Shown piece by piece: positions 44,212 through 53,628 of a DNA stretch of 64,000 nt; the stretch's first letter is position 1, and every line of letters begins with the position of its first letter. Origin of the DNA: Herbivorax alkaliphila (GTDB taxonomy: Bacteria > Bacillota > Clostridia > Acetivibrionales > Acetivibrionaceae). The position numbers were made by a program, and so were the translations under genes. The stretch covers positions 42,353-106,352 of the forward strand of contig NZ_JAVDDS010000009.1 in the NCBI RefSeq assembly GCF_030848475.1, written 5' to 3'. The notes under the pieces were generated by a model. The model was not told the DNA's origin. It did not search any database and saw only the letters and a program-made list of their open reading frames with translations.

Positions 44212-45384
44212 GTGGCTAACATAAAAAAGAAGACACTAATGCCACCAGATAAGATTGGAATTATTGGTGGTGGGCAACTTGGTAGAATGTTAAGTTATGA
44301 AGCTAAAAGAATGGGATATTACGTATCTGTCTTAGATCCCACTCCTTCTTGCCCTGCAGGGCAAGTTTCAGATAATCAAATAACTGCTTCATTTTCTGAC
44401 TATGGTTCAATTAAAGAGCTTGCAGATTCTACCGATGTCTTAACTTACGAATTTGAACATATTGACGCTGATATATTGTGTAAACTTGAATCTGAAGGGT
44501 ATAAAATATATCCCTCAGGAGATACATTAAAAAAAATACAGAACAAATTGAGCCAAAAACAACTTTTAAAAAAAGCAGGACTTCCTGTACCATCATTTTC
44601 TAAGGTGGAAAACACGGAAGATATCTTCTCCATAATAAATGAATATGGACTTCCTGTTTTACTTAAAACCTGCTATGGTGGTTATGATGGTAAAGGAAAT
44701 ATTGTTATTAGAAATATTAATGATGTAGAAAAAGCATATGAAGCATTTAAAGGCAAAGAAATTATGGTGGAACAATTTATAGACTTTAAATGCGAACTAT
44801 CAATAATTGTTGGACGTGGGTTTGATGGCAGTACATCAACTTTCCCTGTTGTAGAAAATATACACAAAGACAGCATATTAAATCTAACAAAAGCACCTGC
44901 ACAAATAGATGATTCAATTAAAAACAAAGTTGAATCGGTGGCTAGACAGGTTCTTGATGTATTTGATGACTATGGTATATTTTGCATTGAAATGTTCCTT
45001 GATAAAAAAGAGGACGTGTATATAAATGAAATTGCTCCAAGACCCCACAATTCAGGTCATTATACTATTGAGGCATGTTATACATCACAATACGAGCAAT
45101 TGCTAAGGATAATTACAGGGCTTCCACAAGGATTAACAAAATTAATTTCACCATGTGCAATGGTTAATATTTTAGGTAATAATGAAGTTAATGGAGAATA
45201 TACTTTTAATGGATTTCAAAATGTTCTTTTGGAAGAACGAGTTTATATCCATGTCTATGGAAAACGTTTAACTAAAAACCTAAAGAAGATAGGACATATA
45301 ACGGTTTTAAATGAATTAAGAGATACAGCAGTAATTAAAGCTCAAGAGGCATTGGATAAAATTAAAATAAAACCTTTAATCTAA
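44212..45384 (+). CDS. purK: N5-carboxyaminoimidazole ribonucleotide synthase
   Basis: 390 residues, ATP-grasp. It carboxylates AIR with bicarbonate in purine synthesis. GIIGGGQLGRMLSYEAKRMGY is the N-terminal signature; LLKTCYGGYDGKGN and EIAPRPHNSGHYTIEAC are ATP-grasp segments. GTG start at 44212 behind AAGGAAGG. It is followed 24 bp later by purE; the usual order is purE-purK, here reversed. Confidence 0.95.
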   Translation: MANIKKKTLMPPDKIGIIGGGQLGRMLSYEAKRMGYYVSVLDPTPSCPAGQVSDNQITASFSDYGSIKELADSTDVLTYEFEHIDADILCKLESEGYKIYPSGDTLKKIQNKLSQKQLLKKAGLPVPSFSKVENTEDIFSIINEYGLPVLLKTCYGGYDGKGNIVIRNINDVEKAYEAFKGKEIMVEQFIDFKCELSIIVGRGFDGSTSTFPVVENIHKDSILNLTKAPAQIDDSIKNKVESVARQVLDVFDDYGIFCIEMFLDKKEDVYINEIAPRPHNSGHYTIEACYTSQYEQLLRIITGLPQGLTKLISPCAMVNILGNNEVNGEYTFNGFQNVLLEERVYIHVYGKRLTKNLKKIGHITVLNELRDTAVIKAQEALDKIKIKPLI

Positions 45385-45408
45385 TTAATTTGAAAGGATG
45401 AGGTGCCA

Positions 45409-45879
45409 GTGGACAATAATAAAAAAAGAGTTGGAATTATTATGGGAAGCGATTCAGATCTTCCTGTTATGGAAAGTGCTGCTGATATTTTAGATGAACT
45501 AAAGATAGGTTATGAAATTAGTATTGTATCTGCTCATCGAACTCCTGATAAGATGTATGATTATGCTAAAACCGCAGAAGAAAGAGGTCTTGATGTCATC
45601 ATCGCAGGTGCAGGTGGTTCAGCTCATTTACCAGGTATGGTAGCTGCAATAACTCACCTCCCTGTTATCGGGGTTCCTGTTAAGTCTAGGAAATTAGATG
45701 GCATTGATTCACTTTTGTCAATTGTACAAATGCCTGCAGGAGTACCTGTCGCAACAGTTCCTGTTAATGCTGCAAAAAATGCCGGATTGCTTGCTGCAAA
45801 AATTGTTGCATTAGATGACAAGAATATCCGAAACTCTATTGACTCGTATTATAAATTTAAAGATATTATCAACTCATAA
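45409..45879 (+). CDS. purE: N5-carboxyaminoimidazole ribonucleotide mutase
   Basis: About 156 residues. It rearranges N5-CAIR to [54 protein letters not shown] and [29 protein letters not shown] are class I PurE motifs. Two in-frame GTG starts exist (45403, 45409); GAGG at 45400-45403 favours 45409. It works directly after PurK. Confidence 0.95.
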   Translation: MDNNKKRVGIIMGSDSDLPVMESAADILDELKIGYEISIVSAHRTPDKMYDYAKTAEERGLDVIIAGAGGSAHLPGMVAAITHLPVIGVPVKSRKLDGIDSLLSIVQMPAGVPVATVPVNAAKNAGLLAAKIVALDDKNIRNSIDSYYKFKDIINS

Positions 45880-45929
45880 AACAAAATTCGTATAATTTAT
45901 GTAAGAAAACATATTGAAAAAAGATTAGC

Positions 45930-46034
45930 TTTAAGCTTCAGGTAGAACCACTTCTTAACCTGAAGCTTAAAAAGTGATTCTTTCTTGTGCTTCTCATGTT
46001 CTACTTTATTTAGCTTTAGCTAACAAGTTCACTC
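45930..46034 (-). repeat. Hairpin and degenerate family A relic after purE
   Basis: TTAAGCTTCAGGT (45931-45943) pairs with ACCTGAAGCTTAA (45958-45970). To the right, TTTAGCTTTAGCTAACAAGTTCAC is the inverted left end of family A. The first hairpin may also terminate purK-purE. Confidence 0.55.
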
Positions 46035-46164
46035 CTTTTTTTACACCCATTTTTGTGATATCTCTTTTTTTATTTTGATATTTATTATATAATAAAATAA
46101 GAAGATGTAAACATTTTCTTATTAAATCTTTATATAATATAAAAATTTATTTTTTGTTATTAAG

Positions 46165-46261
46165 TAATGGCTAAGAAATAATATCCGATTCTCGTCGGTC
46201 AAAACCCGTTAATTCATAGGGATTTTGTCCTTGAGAATGCGAAATTATTTATAATGCGTTA
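46165..46261 (+). repeat. Family B 97-bp MITE-like element, copy 6
   Basis: TAATGGCTAAGAAATAATATCCG at the left, AAAACCCGTTAATTCATAGG, TTTTGTCCTTGAGAATG, and right end TTATTTATAATGCGTTA; 97 bp. It lies about 50 bp upstream of the xylanase start. Its left half is nearly identical to copy 4, while the right half follows the other copies. Confidence 0.85.
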
Positions 46262-46311
46262 CTAAGTTCTCAATTATGAGACTAATAATATATTTTAAGG
46301 AGGATAATAAT

Positions 46312-48240
46312 ATGAAAAAAACTGTAAAACTTTTGGTCGTGCTTACATTAGTGTTAAACATGATGGTTCCTTTTGGTAGTGTATTTGCATCAGACAATAT
46401 GATTACCAATCCAAGGTTTGAGACAGGTGATGAAACAGGTTGGTATCCTTATGGAGAAGAACATTCTATTGCCATTGTTAGTGACGATCCACAAAGTGGT
46501 GACTATTGTGCCTTTGTTACTGACAGAACAGATGAGTGGAACGGTATTGCTCAAGACATGACCGATTTAATTGAAGTGGGGAAAGCATATGAATATGCAG
46601 CATGGGTAAAAGTTGATGCTCCTGGAACTCACGAAGTAAAGATTTCAATGAAAAGAGTAGAAGACAATGCTGATCCAGAATTTGATACAGTTGCAGTTAT
46701 GAATATGACTGGCAATGAATGGACTCGTCTTTCTGGTGCATATTCTATAACAAGTCCTGCTACAGAATTAGAAATGTACATTGAAGGGCCTGAACCAGAA
46801 TTTGATTTTTATGTAGACAATGTAGAAATGATAGAAATGGAAATGAACGCCGACAACTGGAGAGATATCACAGATCAGAGAATAGAAGAAATTAGAAAAA
46901 GAGATGCAGTAATTCAAGTTGTTGATTCTAATGGCAGTCCAGTTAGTGGTGCTAATATAGAAGTTGAACAAACCAGAAACCATTTTCCATTTGGTTCAGC
47001 TATTGCAAGACATGCAATGCATGATGAGCGTTACAAGGAATTCTTTTTAGAAAATTATGAATGGGCTGTTTTTGAAAATGAATCTAAATGGTACCATAAT
47101 GAACCAAGTGAAGGCAATGTGACTTATGCTGACGCAGATTATATGTACGAGTGGTGTGAGGAAAACGACATATTGGTAAGAGGTCATTGTGTTTTCTGGG
47201 AAGTTGAAGAATATGTACCACAATGGGTAACCCAGCTATCAGACAGTGAGCTTATGGAAGCAATAGACAGAAGACTTGAAAGTGTAGTACCCCGTTATGC
47301 AGGTAAATTTGTTGACTGGGATGTTAATAATGAAATGTTACATGGAAGCTTTTTTAAAGACAGACTTGGTAAGGATATCTGGCTTTATATGTTTGAAAGA
47401 ACAAGAGAATTAGATCCTAATGCTAAGCTTTTTGTTAATGATTACAATGTTTTATCTGAAGCTGAAGCTGATGAGTTTGTACAACAAATTAACTGGTTTT
47501 TAGATAATGGAATTGAGCTAGACGGTATAGGAGCACAAGGTCATTTCCCTGAGGAAAGAGTTATCGATCCTGTTGTGGTTGAAAGTAGAATTAATACTTT
47601 AGCATCTACTGGTTTGCCAGTATGGGTAACAGAGTATGATTCAACAACACACGATGTAGAATTACGTGCTGACAACCTTGAAAATTTTTACCGCCTTGCA
47701 TTCTCTAATCCAAATGTAGACGGTATCTTAATGTGGGGATTTCATGCAGATTCACATTGGAGAGGTCCTGATGCAGCAATAGTTGACCATGATTGGACAG
47801 TAAATGAAGCAGGCCTTAGATATCAATCTTTAAGAGAAGAATGGAGAACAAATGAATCAGGAACCACTAATAGCAGTGGAAATTATGACTTTAGAGGTTT
47901 CCATGGTACATATGATATAACAATATCAGCTCCTGGAAGTGATTCTGTTGTTACAACTATTGAGTTAGAACCTGGTACAGGTGCTTCAATATATAATATT
48001 TCTCTCGACGGAACAGTTCAGGAACCACCATCAATAATGTACGGTGATTTAAATGGTGATGGTTCTATAGATTCTTCTGACGCAACTCTTCTTCAAAGAC
48101 ATGCATTAGAGATTCAAGAACTGCCAGAGTCATCACTATTAGCTGCTGACTTAAATGGGGACGGAGTTATTGACTCATCAGACTATGCACTTTTGAGTAG
48201 ATATATCTTAGAAATTATTGATTCTTTTCCTGTAGAATAA
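46312..48240 (+). CDS. Cellulosomal GH10 endo-1,4-beta-xylanase with CBM22-like module and dockerin
   Basis: About 642 residues. Signal peptide ~1-27; CBM22/CBM4_9-like module ~28-165 (NPRFETGDETGWYPYG ... FYVDNVEMIE); a GH10 domain ~190-530 with acid/base Glu341 in DWDVNNEML and nucleophile Glu441 in VWVTEYDS; a small beta domain (GNYDFRGFHGTYDITISAPG); a dockerin ~580-640 (DLNGDGSIDSSD, DLNGDGVIDSSD). The entry into the barrel (TRNHFPFGSAIARHAM, VFENESKWY, RGHCVFWEVEEYVPQWV) resembles the CBM22-GH10 type also found in plants. The frame opens at 46276, but AAGGAGG at 46297-46303 sets ATG 46312. It degrades xylan outside the cell on the cellulosome. Confidence 0.94.
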   Translation: MKKTVKLLVVLTLVLNMMVPFGSVFASDNMITNPRFETGDETGWYPYGEEHSIAIVSDDPQSGDYCAFVTDRTDEWNGIAQDMTDLIEVGKAYEYAAWVKVDAPGTHEVKISMKRVEDNADPEFDTVAVMNMTGNEWTRLSGAYSITSPATELEMYIEGPEPEFDFYVDNVEMIEMEMNADNWRDITDQRIEEIRKRDAVIQVVDSNGSPVSGANIEVEQTRNHFPFGSAIARHAMHDERYKEFFLENYEWAVFENESKWYHNEPSEGNVTYADADYMYEWCEENDILVRGHCVFWEVEEYVPQWVTQLSDSELMEAIDRRLESVVPRYAGKFVDWDVNNEMLHGSFFKDRLGKDIWLYMFERTRELDPNAKLFVNDYNVLSEAEADEFVQQINWFLDNGIELDGIGAQGHFPEERVIDPVVVESRINTLASTGLPVWVTEYDSTTHDVELRADNLENFYRLAFSNPNVDGILMWGFHADSHWRGPDAAIVDHDWTVNEAGLRYQSLREEWRTNESGTTNSSGNYDFRGFHGTYDITISAPGSDSVVTTIELEPGTGASIYNISLDGTVQEPPSIMYGDLNGDGSIDSSDATLLQRHALEIQELPESSLLAADLNGDGVIDSSDYALLSRYILEIIDSFPVE

Positions 48241-48255
48241 AAGTAATATAACATT

Positions 48256-48298
48256 TACAAACTGTAAAGAAGGTTTTATCCTTCTTTACAGTTTGTAA
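48256..48298 (+). terminator. Terminator after the xylanase gene
   Basis: ACAAACTGTAAAGAAGG TTTTAT CCTTCTTTACAGTTTGT is a perfect 17-bp stem with downstream AATTTA. A partial echo, CCTTCTTTACATTT, occurs near 48350. Confidence 0.8.
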
Positions 48299-48514
48299 TT
48301 TATGGATACACCCTTTATATTTTTTTTATGTAAATGAAAATATGAAATATCCTTCTTTACATTTATTTATATATCATATAAACCTTGAATTTTTAAAAAA
48401 TAGATGATAAAATTACGGTAGGTAATGAAGGTAGTTTTATTAATTATTAAATTTTATTTTGTAATGTACATTATGTGATTAATGTATTTTTTGCTGGTTT
48501 TAGGGGAGATTTAT

Positions 48515-50947
48515 GTGTTTAAATTTGAAAAGTTTATTATTTTAATTTTGGTGTTTTTTATTTTGTTTCCAACTCAAACTTGTTATACCAATTCATCTCC
48601 TGATATAATGAAGGGCAATACTTTATATCCTATTAATAATACCGATATACGACTTGAAAGTAAATCTATAAATATTAACTATGATACCTCAAAAGATGAT
48701 AATTATAATGTTCATAAAATAGAAGCTATTTTTAGCTTTCACAATACAGGAAAGGCCACAAATCTTGAAATTGGATTTCCAAACACATCAAGCAACAAGG
48801 AAGCTCTAAAGGATTTTGAAGCTTTATCTTATCCTGATTTAATACCTTTTGAAGTTGAGCTTAATCTTAAAGAAGGAAAGATTTTGTCAGGAATAAAAGA
48901 ATATTATCATTCTTCTTATTATGCTTGGAATATGCCATTTGAGCAAAATGAAAGACAGTCAATTGTTATAAGATATAACTTAAAAAGCCAAGGTGGAGTT
49001 GATTATACATTAAAAACAGGCTCTTTATGGAAAGGTCGTGTAAATAAAATAGATGTAAATGTAAAATTTCAGAAAGATGTTTCATTTTTAGAAATAGATG
49101 CACAGCCTAAAAACTATTACTATAATGGAAAGGGAATTGAGTGGCAATTTGAAAACATTGACCCTAATTTTGAACTCAATGTAGAACACGTACCTGTACC
49201 AGAATTCTATGAATTAAAAAGTGATTTTTATGTCCCATATCAAAGAGAATGTAATGGGTATATGTGGGATAAAAAACTGTTTTACATTGGCACAATGCTT
49301 GAAGAATATGATGATTATTTATTTAATCATTCTAATGAGGAAATGGTATTAGAAGAAATTAAAGAACGACTGGCTGTATGCGAATTAATTCGAAACGAAA
49401 TATTTGCAAGAAATGGCTATATCTTCACAGAGCAAAAGTGGGATGATTTTTTTTCCACCCAGAGCTGGTACAAACCAGACGTGTTCTTTGATTACACAAA
49501 ATTAAATGAAGTGGAAAAAATGAATATACAACAAATATCAAAATTTGAAGATGCGATGACCGATTTTGAAGATAAAACTTTTGATGAAGTTATCAAAAAT
49601 CTTAAGGACTATTCATTAAAATATAATGACAACCAAAAAATATCTTATACAAATTCTAAACTAAATAGAACTTATTCTGAAATTATAAACCAACAAGAAC
49701 GAATTGAAAAGAATCGTAACAAATTTCAAGAATTAATTATAATTCCTGATAAATTTACTGAGTTTAAAACTACCTATAATTCTTACAACCTGCCATCTAC
49801 TGATACAGAAAATTTTGATGCGAAAAATATGTATATTTATAAAAATGGTATTATAAAAATAACAGATGATAGTTCTGATACATTAATTCTAGATAAAGAT
49901 GATTCTATTTATAAGCTTGCAGATTTAGATTCAATGAAGTTAAGTAGTATAAGTCCCAACGGTAAATATGTTATTATGTATGGTGACAATAATATACCTG
50001 GATTTGTCAGTGATGATATATATCTTATATCAGTCTCTAATGGTGTTGGCTACTTAATAGCCAATGGAGATTATAATGATTATCAATTTATATGGTCATG
50101 CAATGATTCTCTTCAATACAGAAATTTAAAAAAAGATACAAATGTTATTAAATATTTCAATTCAGAAAACAAAACTTTTTCTACAAAAGTTATTCCTATT
50201 TCTGATTTTGAAAGATTTTATTTGTCTAAAGATGATACTTCAGCTGTGCTTCAATCAGAAAATACTATATATCATTATATGAATGGACAGCAAAAACAAT
50301 CAATAAGAAAAATAATTGAGAATGGAAATCTTATAGGATTTTGCACCTCAAATGATAAAATTTTGTTTCATAATAATCATAAAGTATATGAATATGATCT
50401 TTCTGATGGTACTAAAAATAAACTAGTTTCTACAGAGCATCCAATATGGAAAACTGAGTTAATACACAATCATATGTTTATTTTCTATAGTGGATTTGAT
50501 GTGATTTACTGTTATAATTATAAATCAAACTCTTTAAATAAGTTTGATGGTATATCTAATGGTAAAAACTTTAATTTTTCACCTGAAGGTGATAACCTTT
50601 TATTTGACACATACAATTATTCAACCCCAGATGAATTAAATTCATACATATTTTATAGCAAAAATAATTTAAAAGTTCCTTTAAATATTAAAAGTACTAA
50701 ATCTAAATGGATTGATAACAGCAATTTTGTTTATTATTCATATGATTTAGATACAAACGAAATAATAAAAACAAGTACTAGCATAACAGCTGATTCAACA
50801 GAATATTATGATACACATTCAAAATCTATCAGTACTAGAAGCAATTCGGATTTTCAAAATCTATTTAATTATATAGCATTCGGATTATTAATAATTTTAT
50901 TATTTGTTTATTGGTTTTATAAAAAGAAAACAAAAACTTCTAATTAA
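48515..50947 (+). CDS. Secreted/membrane-anchored YARHG-domain protein
   Basis: About 810 residues, unknown function. Signal peptide ~1-27 (FEKFIILILVFFILFPTQTCYT). The N-terminal half is beta-rich (~30-245). A YARHG domain lies around ~285-350 (ELIRNEIFARNGYIFTEQKWDDFFSTQSWYKP), a motif of surface proteins. Residues ~440-760 look like beta-propeller or TolB-type repeats (ISPNGKYVIMYGDN, FSPEGDNLLFDTYN). One C-terminal helix (FNYIAFGLLIILLFVYWFY) and a basic tail anchor it. GTG 48515 is chosen because GGGGAG at 48503-48508 precedes it; the open frame begins at 48482. Confidence 0.75.
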   Translation: MFKFEKFIILILVFFILFPTQTCYTNSSPDIMKGNTLYPINNTDIRLESKSININYDTSKDDNYNVHKIEAIFSFHNTGKATNLEIGFPNTSSNKEALKDFEALSYPDLIPFEVELNLKEGKILSGIKEYYHSSYYAWNMPFEQNERQSIVIRYNLKSQGGVDYTLKTGSLWKGRVNKIDVNVKFQKDVSFLEIDAQPKNYYYNGKGIEWQFENIDPNFELNVEHVPVPEFYELKSDFYVPYQRECNGYMWDKKLFYIGTMLEEYDDYLFNHSNEEMVLEEIKERLAVCELIRNEIFARNGYIFTEQKWDDFFSTQSWYKPDVFFDYTKLNEVEKMNIQQISKFEDAMTDFEDKTFDEVIKNLKDYSLKYNDNQKISYTNSKLNRTYSEIINQQERIEKNRNKFQELIIIPDKFTEFKTTYNSYNLPSTDTENFDAKNMYIYKNGIIKITDDSSDTLILDKDDSIYKLADLDSMKLSSISPNGKYVIMYGDNNIPGFVSDDIYLISVSNGVGYLIANGDYNDYQFIWSCNDSLQYRNLKKDTNVIKYFNSENKTFSTKVIPISDFERFYLSKDDTSAVLQSENTIYHYMNGQQKQSIRKIIENGNLIGFCTSNDKILFHNNHKVYEYDLSDGTKNKLVSTEHPIWKTELIHNHMFIFYSGFDVIYCYNYKSNSLNKFDGISNGKNFNFSPEGDNLLFDTYNYSTPDELNSYIFYSKNNLKVPLNIKSTKSKWIDNSNFVYYSYDLDTNEIIKTSTSITADSTEYYDTHSKSISTRSNSDFQNLFNYIAFGLLIILLFVYWFYKKKTKTSN

Positions 50948-50977
50948 AAGATTTTAGATGGTTTTTGTTTTTTCCTC

Positions 50978-51018
50978 TCCCCAATTAGACAAAATTTTTA
51001 TTTTGTCTAATTGGGGAT
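50978..51018. terminator. Bidirectional terminator between YARHG and kinase genes
   Basis: TCCCCAATTAGACAAAAT TTTT ATTTTGTCTAATTGGGGA is a perfect 18-bp stem. It lies between convergent genes. Confidence 0.8.
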
Positions 51019-51128
51019 TCATTTTTATATGTTTATAAGTTCTTTTAATGAAGCTTATTTTAATCAATCCTTATATTGTTTTTTTGTTGGCTGTTTATTT
51101 TAGACTTACTTTAATAGAAACTAATAAA

Positions 51129-52343
51129 TTAAACTGATTTACCAAGAGGTACTGTAAAGCTAAATTCTGTGCCTTTATTAAGCTGACTTTTTACATAAAT
51201 ATCCCCATTATTTTTTTTGGCAAATGTCTTGCACATCAATAAACCAAAACCCGAACCTTTTTCTCCATTTGTGCCTTGATTTGTAGTGCTTTTTTTTAAG
51301 TTAAATAAGCTTTGAATTGCTTCTTCACTAATACCAACTCCATTATCTATAACAGATATAATTGCCTTTTCTTCATAAATTGATGATTTTACAATTACTT
51401 TTCCACCTTCATGGGTAAATTTTATTGCATTAGTAATAAGGTTTCTAAGAATTATTGATATAAGCCTTTTGTCTGCACAAACTGATGGTATAGCTTCATA
51501 ATCAACATATAAATTAATATTCTTGCCTTTTGCAATACCTCTCAATAATTCTACTGTCTCCTCAACTATATCATCTAAATAAAAATTTTGTGATATAATT
51601 CTAAAAGTTCCATTTTGACATTTTGACCACTCTACTAAATCGTCTAAAAGAGATAAAGTGTTTTGAGATATACTGGTTAAATTTTTAAATATCCCTTCTT
51701 TTAAAAGCTCCCCCCCATCTTCGGTTTCATTTATAAGCTGTAAAATTTGAATAATACTTGCTAAAGGACTTCTAATGTCGTGGGATATTATAGAAAGTAT
51801 CATATTTTTTGTTCTAACTAATTCTTCTAGATTTTTGTTTAAGTCATTTTTTTTATCCAAAAGTTCTGTAACTTCTAAGTTTTTCTTTTGCAATTCCCTT
51901 TTTGTATTAATCAGCTCATTATTTAGATTACCTAAAAGGTCATAATCATTCGTAAATGGATTAAATTTTTTCATCTTATCTCTTATCAAATTTGTTTGCT
52001 CACTATTAATTTTTATTAAATCTTCATAAAGCTCAAAATAGTTTGAAAAAGCAACAATAATAAGTTTACCTTCTAGAGCAATGCCTGCAAGATTTAAGTT
52101 TATAATTATGCCTGAACATTCTTTAATTGAAACTTCCTGACCAAAAATACTTTTAACATTTCTAAGCTCATTAGCAAAGTCAAAAAATCTAACTAAACTA
52201 TCCTCGTAAACTATTTTTAAAATAGATTCATCTTTTTTTATATCAATATCCATATTTTTTTTATCTATTAATTCTATTAGTTTAAGATTATAGTCACACA
52301 TAGCAACAAAGCTTTTACTATTATTTGAATTAATTTTAATCAC
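51129..52343 (-). CDS. Soluble histidine kinase coupled to a B12-binding protein
   Basis: 404 residues without transmembrane segments. The N-terminal ~130 residues are PAS-like; a coiled coil (~145-180, LINTKRELQKKNLEVTELLDKKNDLNKNLEELV) leads to HisKA with phospho-acceptor His188 in ISHDIRSPLASII, then HATPase with NLITNAIKFTHEGG (N box), DNGVGI (G1) and GSGFGLLMCK (G2). Its start overlaps the stop of the upstream cobalamin-binding gene by 4 bp (ATGA), so both are made together. The input signal is therefore probably delivered by the B12 protein. No response regulator is adjacent. Confidence 0.9.
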   Translation of the reverse strand: MIKINSNNSKSFVAMCDYNLKLIELIDKKNMDIDIKKDESILKIVYEDSLVRFFDFANELRNVKSIFGQEVSIKECSGIIINLNLAGIALEGKLIIVAFSNYFELYEDLIKINSEQTNLIRDKMKKFNPFTNDYDLLGNLNNELINTKRELQKKNLEVTELLDKKNDLNKNLEELVRTKNMILSIISHDIRSPLASIIQILQLINETEDGGELLKEGIFKNLTSISQNTLSLLDDLVEWSKCQNGTFRIISQNFYLDDIVEETVELLRGIAKGKNINLYVDYEAIPSVCADKRLISIILRNLITNAIKFTHEGGKVIVKSSIYEEKAIISVIDNGVGISEEAIQSLFNLKKSTTNQGTNGEKGSGFGLLMCKTFAKKNNGDIYVKSQLNKGTEFSFTVPLGKSV

Positions 52344-53410
52344 CTCTTTAGATCTAGCGATTGAACTTTTTGGTAAGCTTCTTCAAAATTTTTTGAGTAT
52401 CCATCTGCACCAACTTTTTTCCATAGTTCAAAATCTACATTAAAAGGATATCCACCAACCATAATATATGAATTTAAACCTGCATTTCGTATTTTTATAA
52501 TGAGTTCTTCAATTTTTATAATATTAAAAGGCATTGTGCAGGATATAGCAATTACATCTGGCAACTTATCTTTAGCAAATTGAACTATTGATTCATCTGG
52601 CATATTTGCTCCTAAATAATGAGTATCCCATTGGTTGCTTTCTATATAATCACATACCATTCTTATACCTAGTTCATGGAGTTCTCCATTTATACATGTT
52701 CCAACAAAAACATTTCCATTTTTTTTTGTTTTAAAAATTTTTTCATATAACAAAGACATAATAAACTGAGTTGTCGCTGTTGAATAATGTTCTTTTGCCA
52801 CAGTTATTTTATTTAAATGCCACAGTCTCCCAAGCTCTAGTTGAAATGGCTGAAATATATATTTGTAAAAGTCTTTAATGCTTACATTTTTACTTAGCAT
52901 ATCTTTTATAACATTTACAGCTGAATTCTTATCAGCAGATAAAATATATTTTGTATAACTATTCAATTGCTCAAAATATGGATTATCAGTATATATAAAC
53001 GTCTCTGGTTCTTTTATGTCATATTTAAGAGATTTAATACCTGCATCAATATATTCAGCTATTATATCAAATGTATTTAAACTAATTTTTTTTGAAATGA
53101 CTCTTTTATATAAAACTTCTTTTGTTGACTGGTAAAAGATTTCAATAGTTTCATCTGGAACTTTAGTGTTTTTTAATAATATATAAAGCCATTTGATATA
53201 TTCTGAAATAATTAATTTACTTCCCATCAATACTGCTGAGAAGAGATATTCAATATTGTATTTTGTATCTTCTATAGAATATTGATTCCCAACATTTTCA
53301 TTTGAAGGTTGCAAATTGCATTGCATTTCAACTATTTCATCAGCAATTAATAATATATCGTTTTTAAGGTTTTGCATATCAGAAGAGAGTTTCAGAGTAT
53401 TAGAATTCAT
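52340..53410 (-). CDS. Cobalamin-binding CarH/LitR-like sensor protein
   Basis: About 356 residues. The N-terminal ~150 residues are helical and not recognised. Residues ~160-230 form a B12-binding cap of four helices with W197-x9-E207-H208 (WHLNKITVAKEH), the Wx9EH signature of B12-dependent photoreceptors of the CarH family. The Rossmann-type B12-binding domain follows (~235-350) with GELHELG, whose His245 matches the lower axial ligand of the ExHxxG motif, and VGGYPFNVD near the end. No DNA-binding domain is present, unlike CarH; instead a kinase gene overlaps its stop. Start ATG 53410 follows AGGAG; the upstream extension to 53476 is unlikely to be translated. A cytosolic light or cobalamin sensor is proposed. 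Confidence 0.8.
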   Translation of the reverse strand: MNSNTLKLSSDMQNLKNDILLIADEIVEMQCNLQPSNENVGNQYSIEDTKYNIEYLFSAVLMGSKLIISEYIKWLYILLKNTKVPDETIEIFYQSTKEVLYKRVISKKISLNTFDIIAEYIDAGIKSLKYDIKEPETFIYTDNPYFEQLNSYTKYILSADKNSAVNVIKDMLSKNVSIKDFYKYIFQPFQLELGRLWHLNKITVAKEHYSTATTQFIMSLLYEKIFKTKKNGNVFVGTCINGELHELGIRMVCDYIESNQWDTHYLGANMPDESIVQFAKDKLPDVIAISCTMPFNIIKIEELIIKIRNAGLNSYIMVGGYPFNVDFELWKKVGADGYSKNFEEAYQKVQSLDLKR

Positions 53411-53576
53411 TTGTATTCTCCTTTTTTTAGAAGTAATAACATTAGAAAAGCAAGCTTTAGTATTATTATATAACATTATTTTATCATTTTCAATTTTTTT
53501 TTAAATCATACTTTTTGCTTAGTACGCATTTTTTCATTTCAAAAACTAAAAAATACTGATACTCAAGCAAACAATT

Positions 53577-53626
53577 TATCTTAATCTAAAACTCCACCTT
53601 TTATAAGGTGGAGTTCCTCTTAATTA
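53577..53626 (-). repeat. Partial family A element serving as terminator hairpin
   Basis: ATCTTAATCTAAAACTCCACC TTTTATAA GGTGGAGTTCCTCTTA is the right half of a long family A copy in inverted orientation. Its hairpin lies 3 bp beyond the exonuclease stop codon on the minus strand and probably terminates that gene. Confidence 0.65.
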
Positions 53627-53628
53627 AA

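Noticed and set aside
137..46261. Family A and B repeats as dispersed CRISPR or riboswitch copies
   Set aside because: They are scattered single copies up to tens of kb apart with terminal repeats or terminal hairpins and sit before unrelated genes or after stop codons. This fits mobile elements better.
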